Shown: positions 10,220-22,524 of the stretch, piece after piece
Layout: every line of letters begins with the position of its first letter
Position numbering within the stretch: position 1 is the first letter of the stretch
Source of the DNA: Torymus aiolomorphi
Taxonomy: Eukaryota; Arthropoda; Insecta; Hymenoptera; Torymidae
Reading direction: 5' to 3'
NCBI GenBank assembly: GCA_036365515.1
Contig: CM070876.1
Coordinates: 93,691,300-93,755,299, forward strand
Length of the DNA: 64,000 nucleotides
Notes under the pieces: generated by a model
The model's input: the letters and a program-made list of their open reading frames with translations, nothing else
What the model was told of the DNA's origin: nothing
The model's database searches: none
Program-made: the position numbers and the translations under genes

Positions 10220-10853
10220 GTTAGACTGTTTAAAAAATTAAAAAGTTTACACAAGATCAGACCGTCATTAAGTTTAAATGACCTTCAAATGAACGTCAAG
10301 GTCCTTCTTGAACTATGTTCTGAGTACATGTTTGGACGTAAAGTTTCACACTCTTTCCGATTCCGCTAAAAAATAGGGGTTACCATTTAAAAAATGAGGT
10401 TGACCTCGAAATAACCTCAAAAATGAGGCTCAAAATGAGGTTCAAGGTCGAATCAGAGGTCACCTTCAAGTCTTCGTTCGAACTTACCAAACCTTACCTT
10501 TGTTTGTTTTGTTTTACCACTGAACTCGCGAAATTTTTAAGAAATCATACTTTGACCTCAGTTTGACCTCTGGGGGCAACCTCAACCTCATACCTTAATA
10601 CATATCCGGACGTAAAATTTTCCGCTCTTTCAGATTCAGCTATAAAAAATAGGGGTTACCATTTAAAAAAATGAGGTTGACCTTGAAATAACCTCAAAAA
10701 TGAGGTCCAAGGTCGAATCCAAGGTCACCATTGGATTCCTCGTAAAAAATTACTACAAAGGCGACCTTAACATTTTCCAATAGTAATTCAGCTGAGAAAT
10801 TATTTGGGTGTTTCCAGACTTTTTGGACACGCTGTATATACACACTGCTCTTC

Positions 10854-12022
10854 GGCTAAGTACGTTCACTGCATAAGTGATATCTGGTCTAATTGCGTTT
10901 GATAAATATAGCAGTGATCCAACTAATTCTCTATACCTGGCTGTCTCTTTATTATTTGCCTTTTCTATCTTTTCGATGTTTTCTTCACCTTCTCTATCTC
11001 GTTTTTCTCTGTTATTAACTTGATTTGTCACCATAGGTGTTTTCTGTGGATGCATGTCACTATGTCCAAATCTTTTTAGCAACTTCTCTATGTATTTATC
11101 TAATGTTAATTTTATTTCTTTCTCTCTTTTATTTCTTTCTATTTTCATACCAAGAAAACTCTGTGGTTCTCCTAGGTCAGTCATTTCGAATCTTTTCTTT
11201 AGTTTATTTTTAACCTCTTTTTAATTCACTTCTGTCATTACTTGCTATGAGTATGTCGTCCACATATAGTACCACTATTACTATCTTACTATTGAATTCC
11301 TTTGTAAATAAGCAAGGTTCTCTATTGTGGCTATTTAGTCCTATTTCTTCTGCAGCCTTTTTAAATTTTTCATTCCATTTCTTAGGGCTAATTTTTAGAC
11401 CATACAAGGCCCTTTCAAGCTTTCAGACTTTTGTTTTGCTGATTTCATCTGAGCATTTTAGGCCTTCAGTTATTTCCATGTAAATATCCTCGTCTATATC
11501 TCCATTCAGAAATGCTGCCTTCACATCTAGTTGACACAAATCTAAGTCATATCTATTTGCATGTGCTAATACAGATCTGATCAAAGAGAGTCTAAATACC
11601 GGAGAATATGTTTCACTCAGATCATAATGAATTCAGTCTTTAAAACCTCTTATCACCAATCTAGCTTTGTATCTTGTTTTATCCAATTATTTCTTTTTCT
11701 TTAATACCCATTTCGAATCTATTATATTGGGGTTTTCTCCTTCTACTGTGTTTGGCCTCTCTACTAACTTCCATACTTTGTTATCTTTCATTGATTTAAG
11801 TTCTTCTTGAACTGCTTGATACCATTGATCTTGTTCATCAGTACTCATTGCTTCTCTATAGCTAGCTGGTTCTTCATTCAGTTTGGCAATTAACGCGTAT
11901 AATTTTTCCTGTTCTATACTTTCCAATTCCTTTTCTACATCTTCTGTTATTTTCTCATCTGCTGGTCTATTCTTTCTCGATCTTCCTCTTTTCCTTTTGA
12001 CCTCTCCCTCCGAAATTGACAT
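10854..12022 (-). pseudogene. copia reverse transcriptase (RVT_2), broken
   Basis: Reading leftward, 11687-12022 carries the pre-RT segment (ASYREAMSTDEQDQWYQAV, then DSKWVLKKKK). After stops and a frameshift, 11210-11407 carries ALYGLKISPKKWNE and VVLYVDDILIASN, the active-site box, intact. A further shift leads to 10854-11184 with DLGEPQSFLGMKIER and YRELVGSLLYLSNAIRPDI. The frame then runs straight into LTR sequence at 10853, so the RNase H domain is deleted. The family order (integrase before RT) is the copia hallmark. Confidence 0.85.
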
Positions 12023-12191
12023 TTGATTACTTTCTTTTAATTCTCCGTCTATTTCCTCATCACATTTCAGTAGCCAACTGTCCTTGTCTGTTTTCGCATC
12101 TACTGGTTCCCAATTTTTAATATTGTCCTTTCTATATTTATCTCCAAAGACTAATTTTTCATTAAATTTAACATCTCTACTTTCAAAATAT

Positions 12192-13661
12192 TTACCTTCT
12201 TCGGGAGAATATAATACATAGCCATCTCTTGGCTATCTTGCTGAATTTGGGACCACTCTTTCTTTGTATTTTAAAATATGCTAGTGACCCAAATCTCTTT
12301 AGTTGATTTAAGTTTATTTCGTAGTCTGGATTAAATTTTTCTATTGGAGACACCATGTCGTTTGACCTATGTGGTAACCTGTTATATATGTATACTGCTG
12401 TTCCTAGAGCAAGATCCCACATGTTCTCTGGTAGGCCCGAGTCAAACATCAAAGTTCTTACTTTCCTTTGAATCGTTTGGTTGAACCTTTCTGCAGTGCC
12501 ATTATGTTCTGGAGTGTCTGGGCAGGCTAACTACAGTTCTGCTCGATACTTTTCTAACACTTCTACTATAGAACCTCCTGTGAACTCTGTGCCTTGATCT
12601 GTTCTTAGATAGCAGAATTTTTCATAGCCCAGTAGATTTCTCGCACTTCTAATAAAGATGTCCAGATATTGTCCAGTTTGATCCTTTGATTTTATAGGAT
12701 ATGCCATAGCTAATCTACAAAAATCATCAATAAATACTATTATATACTTGTATCTCTTAGGATTCTTAGGATACGTAGTGGGACTGATTGGACCCATAGT
12801 GTCTGCATGGACTATTTGTAATGGTCTTATTGCTCTCTGTCTTGTTTTATTAAACGGTATTTTATTTAGTTTGGACATAAGGCATATTTCACAGTCTAGT
12901 ATTGTCTCGTCTAACTTTACCTTATCAAACTTATCTATAGTTTTATTTTTCGCTTGTAATTCCTTTAAATATGACAGTGAGGCATGCCCAAATCTCATAT
13001 GCCAGAGCATGGCTTGGTTACTTATTCGTTTCTCATTAAGACTTTCACTCGAGTCTAACTTGAAACTGTCCTCTGTCACCTCTGAGCCACCGTTTGCCTT
13101 ACTTATCTGTCTGTCTATTATCGTGTCTATAAAGTTCATATGTTTGTTTATGTTTTCTGAACTTTCTCTCTTATCTCCTTCCTCTTTTTCTAACTGTTCT
13201 TTACTTTCGTTCGTACTTTTATTTTTATTCTGTTCTAATTCCATTTTTCTTTTTGTTGCTCCTCTGCGTGTAACTACACATGCAATTATGTTTTCCTTTT
13301 CTATATTTGTCTTTAAACTTTCTTTCTCATCTATTCTCAATTCTACTAACCAGTACGGACTTTCATATATTCCTGTTATTAAAACTTCATTTGATATAGG
13401 GTCAAATATATCTATTCTTTTCTCATCTAAGTATACGCTTAACCCTTTTTCTACAAATTTCCGTAAAGACAGTAAGTTTTCCGATAAATTTTCTGCACAT
13501 ATTACATTCTTAAGATTCATTAATTTATTATCATCATTAAATCCTACTATACTACCTACTCCCTCCGATTTAATGATAGAATAATCGTTTTTATTAGCGC
13601 ATCTAATTTCGATATTACTATTTGGTTTAATTGACTTAAAAATCAGTTTAGAGCTTGACAT
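12192..13661 (-). pseudogene. copia protease end, GAG-pre-integrase and integrase, broken
   Basis: Just upstream of 13661, in the same frame, LADSAATEHM resembles the copia protease active site, with DSA instead of DSG. The frame continues through a spacer, then LWHMRFGHASLSYLKEL and DCEICLMSK (the His-Cys zinc region), HADTMGPIS (first catalytic Asp) and LRTDQGTEF (second Asp). A TAG at 12531-12533 interrupts just before the Glu motif [13 protein letters not shown]. Bases 12192-12452 then run on to about 12230, where a frameshift precedes [14 protein letters not shown]. This protein would cleave the polyprotein and integrate cDNA. Confidence 0.85.
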
Positions 13662-13796
13662 GTGTTCAGTTGCAGCAGAATCAGCTAAAAATCTAACTAG
13701 CGAATTTCCCTTTCTATTTTCTTTTCTATTACCGGGATTTTCTAAGCTTGCTTTTAGTGCAATCGACTTACCAGACTTTCTTTTCTTATCCTTTTG

Positions 13797-13799
13797 CTA
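13797..13799 (-). promoter_or_regulatory. In-frame UAG between copia gag and pol (readthrough candidate or mutation)
   Basis: The codon is TAG followed by CAA AAG, and the downstream frame is open for 136 nt up to the next Met and beyond to 12534. UAG-CAR contexts favour readthrough in some viruses. However, this copy carries other stops, so a simple mutation is equally likely. Confidence 0.4.
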
Positions 13800-15755
13800 T
13801 CTTTCATTGTTGGTTTTCGTTCCACGTCCTCCTCTTTTAGAACGATCTCTCCTATTGTTGTCTTTCCCGGATTTAAATCGCTTATAATCCGGTTGATTTT
13901 CGTTATAGGGATTTGGACGCTTGTAACTCCTATCCCCTCCTCTGACAATAATTCTACCTCCTCTACCACGTCTATTATAATTTGAATTACCATACCTTGT
14001 ACTCCCAGAGCCAGAGCCAGAACCAGGGCCTCCGTCTCTTCTCTTGTATGGACAGTCCTCTGCCTTGTGTCCCTCAAATCTCTTGCAGTGATAACACATC
14101 GTATCAGGGTTCGGACACTCCTTCGCATAATGTCCTACATCCCCACATATGTAGCACTGTTCACCTTTTCTGATTTTTGAGCTTTTAGTGACTGCAGCTG
14201 CAGCAGCTTTGGGTGTGTCCCCTGCAGCCACCATTGCTCCTCGTCTATCTGCTTCCTGTAGTAAAATAAACGTTTTTAATTTTGAACATTCAATGCTTTC
14301 TCCTTGATTGTATTTATTCAGAAATTCAATCGTTTTAATTTGAGGAACTCCCTGCATTATTGCATTATAAAATGCATCTCTTATCACCTTTTCTGAGAAT
14401 TTATTTTCGCCTGATATGTTGTCATGTACTCTAACTAACTCGTCAAACTTATCTATAAATTCAGAGGCATTTTGTTTATTGGGATCATATGTCAAACTAT
14501 ATAATTGCCTTCTGACTGCTACAGTGGTTACATTAACTTCACTGTTTTTAAACTCTTTCAATTTCTCCAGGATTTTAATGGGGTCTGTCTCATCTACAAT
14601 TTTACTATAGTATTCTAGTTCTATTCTATTAATAATAATGTCTCTTACATTAAATCTATCCTGTTCTAATTTCTGCTCATCTACCTTATCTATTTTTTCT
14701 TTATCTATAACATTTAGTAAATTCTTTGATCTAAGTTCTGAATTCAAATAGTCTGAAAAATGTTCAAACTTTGATTTACGACTTAACTTATATTCTCTTT
14801 TTACATTATTTTCTTTATTCCAAATTTCAAGTTTAATCGTTTCTTTTGCATTCAGTGATTCTTTATTTTTATTTGAGGTATCAAGGGCACTAGAATTCAA
14901 ATTTAGTTCTACAGATCTCCTTTTATTATAAATTTTACTTTCTAATCTATCCTTACTACTCTTATCTATAGCTTCTCTATTTATTTTGGTTGAGTTTATT
15001 ACATCATTCTCATCCATTTCACACTCATCATTCCATTCATTTACCTGTGTTTCCACCGATATCAATCGCTTATTTATCTCACTGATGGTTTTGTGCATCT
15101 TACTAGCATTTGCCACCATCCTTCTGTTGAGATCTTCATAATTTTCTGTTGAGTCTCGGAAGAATGTACTCAACCTTTCTTTTATCTCCTTCCTTGACTC
15201 TTCTTGCCTTTTCGCCGAAGCCTCACTGATATTTATGAACTTCTCTAATTGATTTTTGATACCTACAAAATTCAACAAAATTTTATTACTTTTATGTATG
15301 TTATCTATTCTACTACCATCAGTGCTTTCTACCCATGTTCTATTCTCGTCTAACTTTTGTTTTGATGCCAATGTGGACTCGCTAAGCTTTAATTTTGAAA
15401 TATCAATTTTTAATTTTTCTACTGACTTAATATGGGGCTTCATACCTTTAATTTCCTCTTCTACATGCTTGGTGTTGCCACTACTTTGGCCTCTCTTGTC
15501 TATATCTCCCATTTCTATACTTTTCTCTTCTATCACATCTACAGCATCCTCTTCTACCTTTTCTAGACTGTCCTCTTCTATACTGAGCCCCTGTACTTTT
15601 GACTCTCTGTCACCAGTTGTGCAACTCTCTGCTACCCTTTGTGGCTCGAGTACAGGAATGTCGGTATGCCCCTTGTACCAGATTTTTCCATTGTAAATTT
15701 CCACTTCTATCGTCTCTTCAAATACTTCATTTCTGATTAACGCTTCTATGAGCAC
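13797..15755 (-). CDS. copia Gag with long N-terminal extension and two zinc knuckles
   Basis: This is an open frame of 652 codons. Residues ~1-330 form a highly charged extension with coiled-coil-like stretches (for example KRLISVETQVNEWNDECEM). A UBN2-type capsid region follows (RRQLYSLTYDPNKQNASEFI, then DAFYNAIMQGVPQIKT). Two CCHC knuckles come next: CYICGDVGHYAKEC and CYHCKRFEGHKAEDC, then a Gly/Arg tail. The frame lacks an obvious ATG at its 5' end: the first codon of the open stretch used here is GTG, and an in-frame stop lies about 45-50 bases further upstream. It ends in a single TAG at 13797-13799, after which the protease/integrase frame continues in the same phase. Most copia Gags are shorter. 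Confidence 0.8.
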   Translation of the reverse strand: MLIEALIRNEVFEETIEVEIYNGKIWYKGHTDIPVLEPQRVAESCTTGDRESKVQGLSIEEDSLEKVEEDAVDVIEEKSIEMGDIDKRGQSSGNTKHVEEEIKGMKPHIKSVEKLKIDISKLKLSESTLASKQKLDENRTWVESTDGSRIDNIHKSNKILLNFVGIKNQLEKFINISEASAKRQEESRKEIKERLSTFFRDSTENYEDLNRRMVANASKMHKTISEINKRLISVETQVNEWNDECEMDENDVINSTKINREAIDKSSKDRLESKIYNKRRSVELNLNSSALDTSNKNKESLNAKETIKLEIWNKENNVKREYKLSRKSKFEHFSDYLNSELRSKNLLNVIDKEKIDKVDEQKLEQDRFNVRDIIINRIELEYYSKIVDETDPIKILEKLKEFKNSEVNVTTVAVRRQLYSLTYDPNKQNASEFIDKFDELVRVHDNISGENKFSEKVIRDAFYNAIMQGVPQIKTIEFLNKYNQGESIECSKLKTFILLQEADRRGAMVAAGDTPKAAAAAVTKSSKIRKGEQCYICGDVGHYAKECPNPDTMCYHCKRFEGHKAEDCPYKRRDGGPGSGSGSGSTRYGNSNYNRRGRGGRIIVRGGDRSYKRPNPYNENQPDYKRFKSGKDNNRRDRSKRGGRGTKTNNER

Positions 15756-16552
<797 letters not shown>

Positions 16553-16628
16553 CTAGGGGGGTACCCCCCTACCCCCCTACTCGCTCCGCTCATCAACCCC
16601 CATTTAACAGTGATGAATGAGAAGAAAG

Positions 16629-16728
16629 AAGATTGGTTGATGAAACGAACAGTTTTCCACGTCACCCTGGGGGTACTGTTCATGAACGCGTTGGATTGTT
16701 ATTTTAAGTGGCATCCTTCGCCAGTAGC
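16629..16728. repeat. Left subterminal inverted repeat of the Helitron
   Basis: It is the reverse complement of 23265-23365 with roughly ten differences. Shared words include gtggcatccttcgccagtag and its partner. It starts about 76 bp inside the 3' end. Confidence 0.85.
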
Positions 16729-17447
16729 CCTACATTACCACTGTTGCCTAAAATTTTATAATTATTAAATATATTTTTATATGATTTACATTATATTTGA
16801 TTTTTATTTGAAATTTACGAAAATATTTATCGAAAATTGTTGAATAGAAATTTATTAAAAATATATTGTCTTTATTTATATTATCTTTAATATATCCTTA
16901 ATTGTTTTTGTAAGCTTTTTATAATTTGGAAACATATATATTTATCGTTCCTGTTATATGTATTTGTGCTTTTAAACATTATGTTGGATACATGAAAGAA
17001 TGTAATACAATATAGTCTACTGGAGTAGATTTAAAAATTAATATAGTTAAATTTTCGTAAAATTTCAAATATTTCATATTAATATGTAATAATAATTTAC
17101 TTAAGAATAATTTTTTTTTATAGCTTATATATGTATATATTTTTGTATATACTCTTATATTTTACTTTATATTTTACGTCTATTTAATTAAAAATCAATT
17201 TTTAAATTTCTTGTCTTTAACATATCCTGTAAAATTTTTGTAAGCTATTTATAATATGGAAACATATATTTTTATTGTTTCTGTTATATACATTTATACT
17301 TTTAAACATTTTATTGGATACGTGAAAGAAATAAATGTAAAATAATAAATTTAGAAATTAATATAGCTTAATACCATTTTTGTGAAATTTCAAATATCTT
17401 ATACTAAAAAATTGAGTTGAAATTGTATATTGAAAATCTCGTTAATT
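16729..17447. other. Helitron 3' noncoding region, AT-rich
   Basis: No gene is supported. Two related stretches (about 16880-17040 and 17210-17360) share words such as tttttgtaagcttttataat / tttttgtaagctatttataat, gga-aacatat and tggatacatgaaagaa. This suggests an old duplication of about 330 bp. Confidence 0.5.
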
Positions 17448-17852
17448 TTATTTTTCATATTTTTCAATTAAATTTTGTAAACAATTTAAATCATATTCTC
17501 TAAGTAAATTATTATAATAGTCATTATACTTATTTTCTTCTTTTTCATAAGCTTCTATTATTTCATTCAATTTGCCTAGTTTTATAGCGTCTTTTAAATT
17601 ATATACTTCTACGTATTTATTTTGTGTCGGATCCCAAGTTAACGGTGCTTGTATCGTAACATTATTATTGTATTCGTTGATTTGATTATTTAAATATCTT
17701 TCATATTCGTCTTGTTCATTTATGTGATTCTGTAACTGTTCATTTAATTCATCTTATTCTCTTGCGTATTGTATACTACTCACTTCAATATATATATTTT
17801 GTACAGGATCCCATCTTAATTGACTGGGTCTTGAATCATCTTGTTCAGCCAT
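17448..17852 (-). pseudogene. Small Helitron-borne ORF with two WDP-xQNxYxEV repeats
   Basis: An ATG at 17852 opens a frame of 134 residues, broken by one TAA at codon 33 (17754-17756) and otherwise open to 17448. The product is acidic and Asn/Tyr/Glu-rich. Two internal repeats are visible: LRWDPVQNIYIEV (residues ~12-24) and LTWDPTQNKYVEV (~63-75), each followed by a helix-like, charged stretch. It lies downstream of the helicase, on the same strand, inside the Helitron. I do not recognise the family. WDP-x-QNKY resembles structural or packaging-type motifs of other mobile elements only loosely, so I assign no function. Confidence 0.6.
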
Positions 17853-18094
17853 CTTGTATTTTACTAAATAGTTAATTAGATTAAGTAAATTATTTTATAT
17901 TATATTTAAAATTAAATTTGATTAATTATTTTCTGATAATTTTTTCATAAATTATATTATGTAATTAATTATTTTCTGATATTTTTTTCATAAATTACTT
18001 TGATCAATTATATTTTGTTATTATTTTAACATTGTTTATTTATGTTATTATTTTATTTATATTATATCACAATATTGTTATCTTATAGAGAAAA

Positions 18095-19288
18095 TTAGTT
18101 ATCTAATATTTCTTTCCAAACAATATTTGTTACTTCTGTTTTATTTTGAGATTCATTTTGTATATATATATATATATTGTTTGGATTTTTACATCGTGAA
18201 AGTGCTACATACAATTGTCCATGGGAAAATAAATTTTTTTTTTTAAATATTCTTACACTGTTAAAACTTTGTCCTTGTGATTTATTAATAGTTATAGCAA
18301 ATGCTAATACAATTGGAAATTGTTTTCTATATAAAATGAATGGTACCGATGATGATTCACAAGTACTTAATGTAATGCGTGGTATAAATACTTTATTTCC
18401 TTTATTTTCTCCAGTAATAATTTCAGCTTCAATGTTATATTTATATAAATTTGTTATTTTTAACCGTGTTCCATTACATAGTCCATCAACTATACTTAGA
18501 TTACGAATTAACATAACAATTGCATTTTTTTTCAATTTAATTTCATGTGGAGGTAAACCTTCTCGTATATTATTTAACATTTCTATCGGAAAATTTAAAT
18601 GTATATTTTCATCCGTTTGATCTACTCCTTTATGTGTTGCGTAATCTATACTATAATAAGTTATTGTTTTATGTTCAATTAAATTTAACATTGCATTATT
18701 TAATATATTTACTTCTTCATTATGTGAACTTAATATTACGTTTTTTGAAAAATGATAATTGTTATTAATATTTTTATATATTTCATGACAAACATCATTT
18801 GTTTGCCATTTGTCTGGAATTTTAAATTCATCAATTTTTCCTTCTCCGATATCTAATAGAAATGATGCAAAATCATTATCTTGAGTACGGATATTGATTT
18901 TTAAATGGAAAATTTTAAACAAAGGCCAAAGATAAGAATTTTGTATACACTCTTCTACGATTGTATTTCTAAATCCATGTTTCACTACTGGTAAAATTTG
19001 TCTGAAATCTCCACCTAGTATAATCAATTTTCCTCCAAAGTTACAATCCGTAGAACATACATCTTTTAAAGTATTGTCTACTATTTCTAATGCTTTTTTA
19101 GGTATCATTGAAGCTTCGTCCCAAATAATGATATTTGCTTCTCTTAATCTTTTTTTATCAGAATCGTGTTTTAGAAATGCATTTTCAATATTGTTTAAAT
19201 CTAATGGTAATTTAAATGTACGATGACTTGTCATTCCTTTAGGTAATAAAATAGAAGCTATTCCTGTCCATGCCATTGATAAAAACAT
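18095..19288 (-). pseudogene. Helitron Pif1-like helicase, C-terminal part
   Basis: This 397-codon frame carries the later superfamily-1 helicase motifs. They are MAWTGIASILLPKGMTSHRT at the start, NIIIWDEASMIPKKAL (Walker B), LIILGGDFRQILPVV (motif III), AFAITINKSQGQSF (motif V) and GQLYVALSRCKNPNNIYIYI (motif VI). It lacks Walker A, which lies in the preceding frame (19239-21026). A frameshift at about 19285 separates the two. The helicase would unwind DNA during rolling-circle-type transposition. The frame itself is clean, so the damage is recent. Confidence 0.9.
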
Positions 19289-21026
19289 TTTGTTTTATAA
19301 TAGTAAAATAGTAAATTAATGTTTTATATAAAAATGTTTTCCCAGATCCACCTGGACCATCTATAAAATAAATTTTATGTTCACTATTTTTTATTTGCTC
19401 AAAAATAAATTTTTGGTCATCATTCAACTGAGCATATGAGCTGTTAAATTTTTGTTTACAATAGTTAATCATTTCTATGTCATTTTTATCTGATTCTTCT
19501 ATATCAATCTTGTTTGGTTCAAGTAAACCAACATCTTTACATGATACATCTTCAGTACTTAAAATTTGATTTATGGGTGCCAGTGCTTTATCTTCTTTTT
19601 GTTCAATAAAATCTTCTGTGAAATATTTTTTATATTTTTCCCAAATAATATTTCCTTGAATATTTTCACATATAAGAAAATTTGCAAAAAATTTTCGTAA
19701 TTGTACTGGGAGCATTATTTGACAGGCTTCTTCAAATATGTTAAAAATTTGTGTTTCGTGTTCTATTAAACCCATGGCGACAGCTGCTTCTCTATATGTG
19801 TTGTAAACAATTTTTTCATATGTACGTAAATCTTGGAATGATGTTGCACCTTTTACTCTATTTAGTATCAATTTTAAGAAAAAACGTTTACTATCTTTTG
19901 GTGATACAACATTTAATCGTCCGATTGTTACATATTTTTTATTTCTTAATCTTTTTATCCATTTTTTATTTTTAAATTTATAGTAATTAGGTATGTTTGC
20001 ATATTTAATGTTTTTGGCAAAATCATCTATTTTATTTAATTTAAACCATGCTGTTAACGTTGTTTCTAAATTATTTAATGATTCTTCATTATTATTTTCA
20101 TCAAAAATTATTTTCTGTTGATTTTCTGTATGAACAGATAGTCTTTCTACTGTGTGATTTCTACCACATAATGGAAATTTTTGTAATCGCCATGCTGCCT
20201 CCATTGGACTTATATATCTTCCATCTATATATTTAGTTATTTCATCATAAACTTCTTCATTTCTTTCATTATTCGTTTGTATTTTACAACAAGCTCTATC
20301 TCCACCTTTATGAATATAATTGAATATATACTTAATACTTTGTACAGTAGCACAGTATTCGATATTTATGTGACACTTATGTTTTAATAAAAGAAAGCTA
20401 TTATAAGGCACCATCATAGAGTTATTTACTGGAATAACTTTATTCGTATTTTTTAAATTATACATATGGTTATCCGAAGAATTATTTCTTCGTTTATATT
20501 CAGGATATTTATCTGGTTTGAGTATTGTATTGTCTCTAAATAATTTTGGAAAGTTTTTTTTACAAATATTTTTATTTTTTTGTAAACAAGGAGATTTTTC
20601 TCCATGTGGTCCATGTAACATATGTTTGATTACTAATTTTTGCAATTCTAAATTTTCTGAAGATGGTATTTCAGCTGAAATATATTTATCAATATCTTCT
20701 GGGTTAAATAATTTATAGTCTGGATGTAACGTTACTATTATATGAGCATGTGGTAAACCTCTTTTTTGAAATTCAATTGAATATATATAAGATATAACAT
20801 TACCAAAAATATGGTTTTTTTCAATATCATTAAGTAACATTTTAAATTTTGCATAAAATAAACGTACTGTAATGTTTGGAATATCATTTACAGTTGTTCC
20901 ATCTGGAAAGTTTTTTAAAATTGTTTTAAATTCTTTCCATTTAGGATTACATGTCATTGTTATGAATAAATCTGGTTTTCCTGTATTTCTCATTATTGCC
21001 ATTGCATCTTGATAATATTGTTGCAT
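19239..21026 (-). pseudogene. Helitron Rep (HUH) nuclease and helicase N-terminus
   Basis: This 595-codon frame contains Helitron Rep motifs. These are DLFITMTCNPKW, then the metal-binding HUH motif in FQKRGLPHAHIIVTL, the zinc-like HMLHGPHG, and the catalytic two-tyrosine region SIKYIFNYIHKGGDRA, in which both Tyr are present. The helicase begins with FIDGPGGSGKTFLYKTL (Walker A). A frameshift near 19285 cuts it from the rest. The upstream coding part continues rightward through a stop at about 21169. Rep would nick and rejoin DNA at the element ends. Confidence 0.92.
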
Positions 21027-21167
21027 ATATCTTGGACTTCCGATATATGATGATGGTAATATGAATAAGTTTCCAATTCTTTCTTTTTCAAAATTTTTGG
21101 AAATATTTGATGCACTATGTTTTACATGATCTAATAAACCTTGATAACATTCAATTCTTAACTCTTT

Positions 21168-22524
21168 TTAATGATTTCTAAAATAATTCATTCTATTACT
21201 TTCGATCATTACATAAGTATGTATAAAAAATTGCTGTGTTAACTTTCCACCGTATAATAAAGGGCTAAAATTATTAAGATCTGGTCTATATGATAATCTA
21301 AATAAATAATATTGAAGTACAGTAAGATCTTCGCTTTCACTATAGTTTCGTTTGTTAGTATCAATAACATTTTTATTATTATAAGTTTTTTCCATATTAA
21401 CTTTTTGTTTTTTTTATACCCAATACTCCAACCTAAATCTCCTAAGGGAAACATTAGTGGGAAAACCATCGGATCCACGTGATGCAACAATTTGTTTATA
21501 TAAGTATGAATAACTTCATTTTCTCCTACTTCTTTCGGATATATACAAATGTCGTAGTTATCTGGAATGCCTGTGTTTGATACTATAATAGCGCCACATT
21601 CTGATGTTAATGGTTTATTATAAAGATGTTTAAGTTTATTATTTTTTCGAATGAAATATAATTTATAATTTGGAAGATTTTTTATATTGGATACATAATG
21701 TAAATGTTTATAATTTTTACTATATGGATTATTATTCATTATTTTAGTTACGATAATCATATGTTCATTACTTAATTTTTCGTTATTTTTTAACCTTTTT
21801 GAATAGCAGTTTCGTTATCGTATATATATAATTGACCACATGATGCTTCTTCATTATTACACGGTAATAAATTGTTAGGTGTTGTATGACATATTTGTCC
21901 TTGAATTTTTAAATTGTATATTGCTTTTTCTTTGTTATGAACAACATTCGCATTGAATGTTCCGAAACAAAATAAATTATTATAATATCGGATTAAATGC
22001 CTAAATATTTTATCGTTTAATAATAAAAATTTTAATTTTTCGTCATATTTACTTAATGGTGGTAAACTAATAGTGCCGTTTGAACAACAGTTAAATTTTT
22101 TCACTTCTTCTTTCCGAAACATAGCTCCACAGTATTGGCATTTTAAATTCATTTGTTCAAATGTTGATGTAAGTATTAACTTTTTATCTTTTTTAGTATA
22201 ATTAATTGTTTTTATTATTTTTCTTTTTTTTATACAACTATTTTCTTTTGAAATATTATTAATTAATTTTCTTTTAAGATTGTATTTATGATTTTTAATT
22301 TTATTAATTTCTTTTGTAATATTACTGTTATCATAATCTAGAATATCATAGTGTCCAAAATTATATCTTCCACTATATAATAAAAATAATTTCAAAATAT
22401 TAGAATTATTTCCAAATAAATGAACAACTTCTGTGTTATTAAAACTTATTTTAACAAATACATTATCTAAAAATTCTAAAATATCCCCGATAACAAAAAC
22501 TTTTTGTCCTTTGATAATGTCCAT
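21168..22524 (-). pseudogene. Helitron protein N-terminal region with zinc finger, frameshifted
   Basis: Three pieces run in order on the reverse strand. Bases 21790-22524 start at MDIIKGQKVFVIG and contain CQYCGAMFRKEEVKKFNCC, a Cys-rich finger typical before Helitron Rep, then ISLPPLSKY. After a frameshift near 21795, the second piece reaches about 21410 with HHVDPMVFPLMFPLGD, usual in this protein family. After another frameshift, 21168-21395 carries EDLTVLQYYLFRLSYR and ends at a TAA (21168-21170), beyond which the Rep frame is in phase. Three or four lesions therefore separate what was one large protein. Confidence 0.88.

Larger units (their letters stand above)
7842..10834 (-). mobile_element. 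mariner (DD41D, rosa-like) with ~596-bp inverted repeats
   Basis: The ends are perfect inverted repeats beginning CAGCGTGTCCAAAAAGTCTG, with a TA duplication at 7840-7841 and 10835-10836. The inverted repeats run 7842-8438 and about 10240-10834, far longer than the ~30 bp usual in mariners. The transposase is on the reverse strand. Outside the repeats, the right side also carries a second, opposite-strand copy of the transposase 3' end (10103-10219). The intact LTR copy at 24660-24675 shows the unoccupied TA, which proves the boundaries. Confidence 0.92.

Noticed and set aside
12748..13584. Plus-strand frame of 278 codons
   Set aside because: It is antisense to the copia integrase, with hydrophobic low-complexity composition and no family motif.
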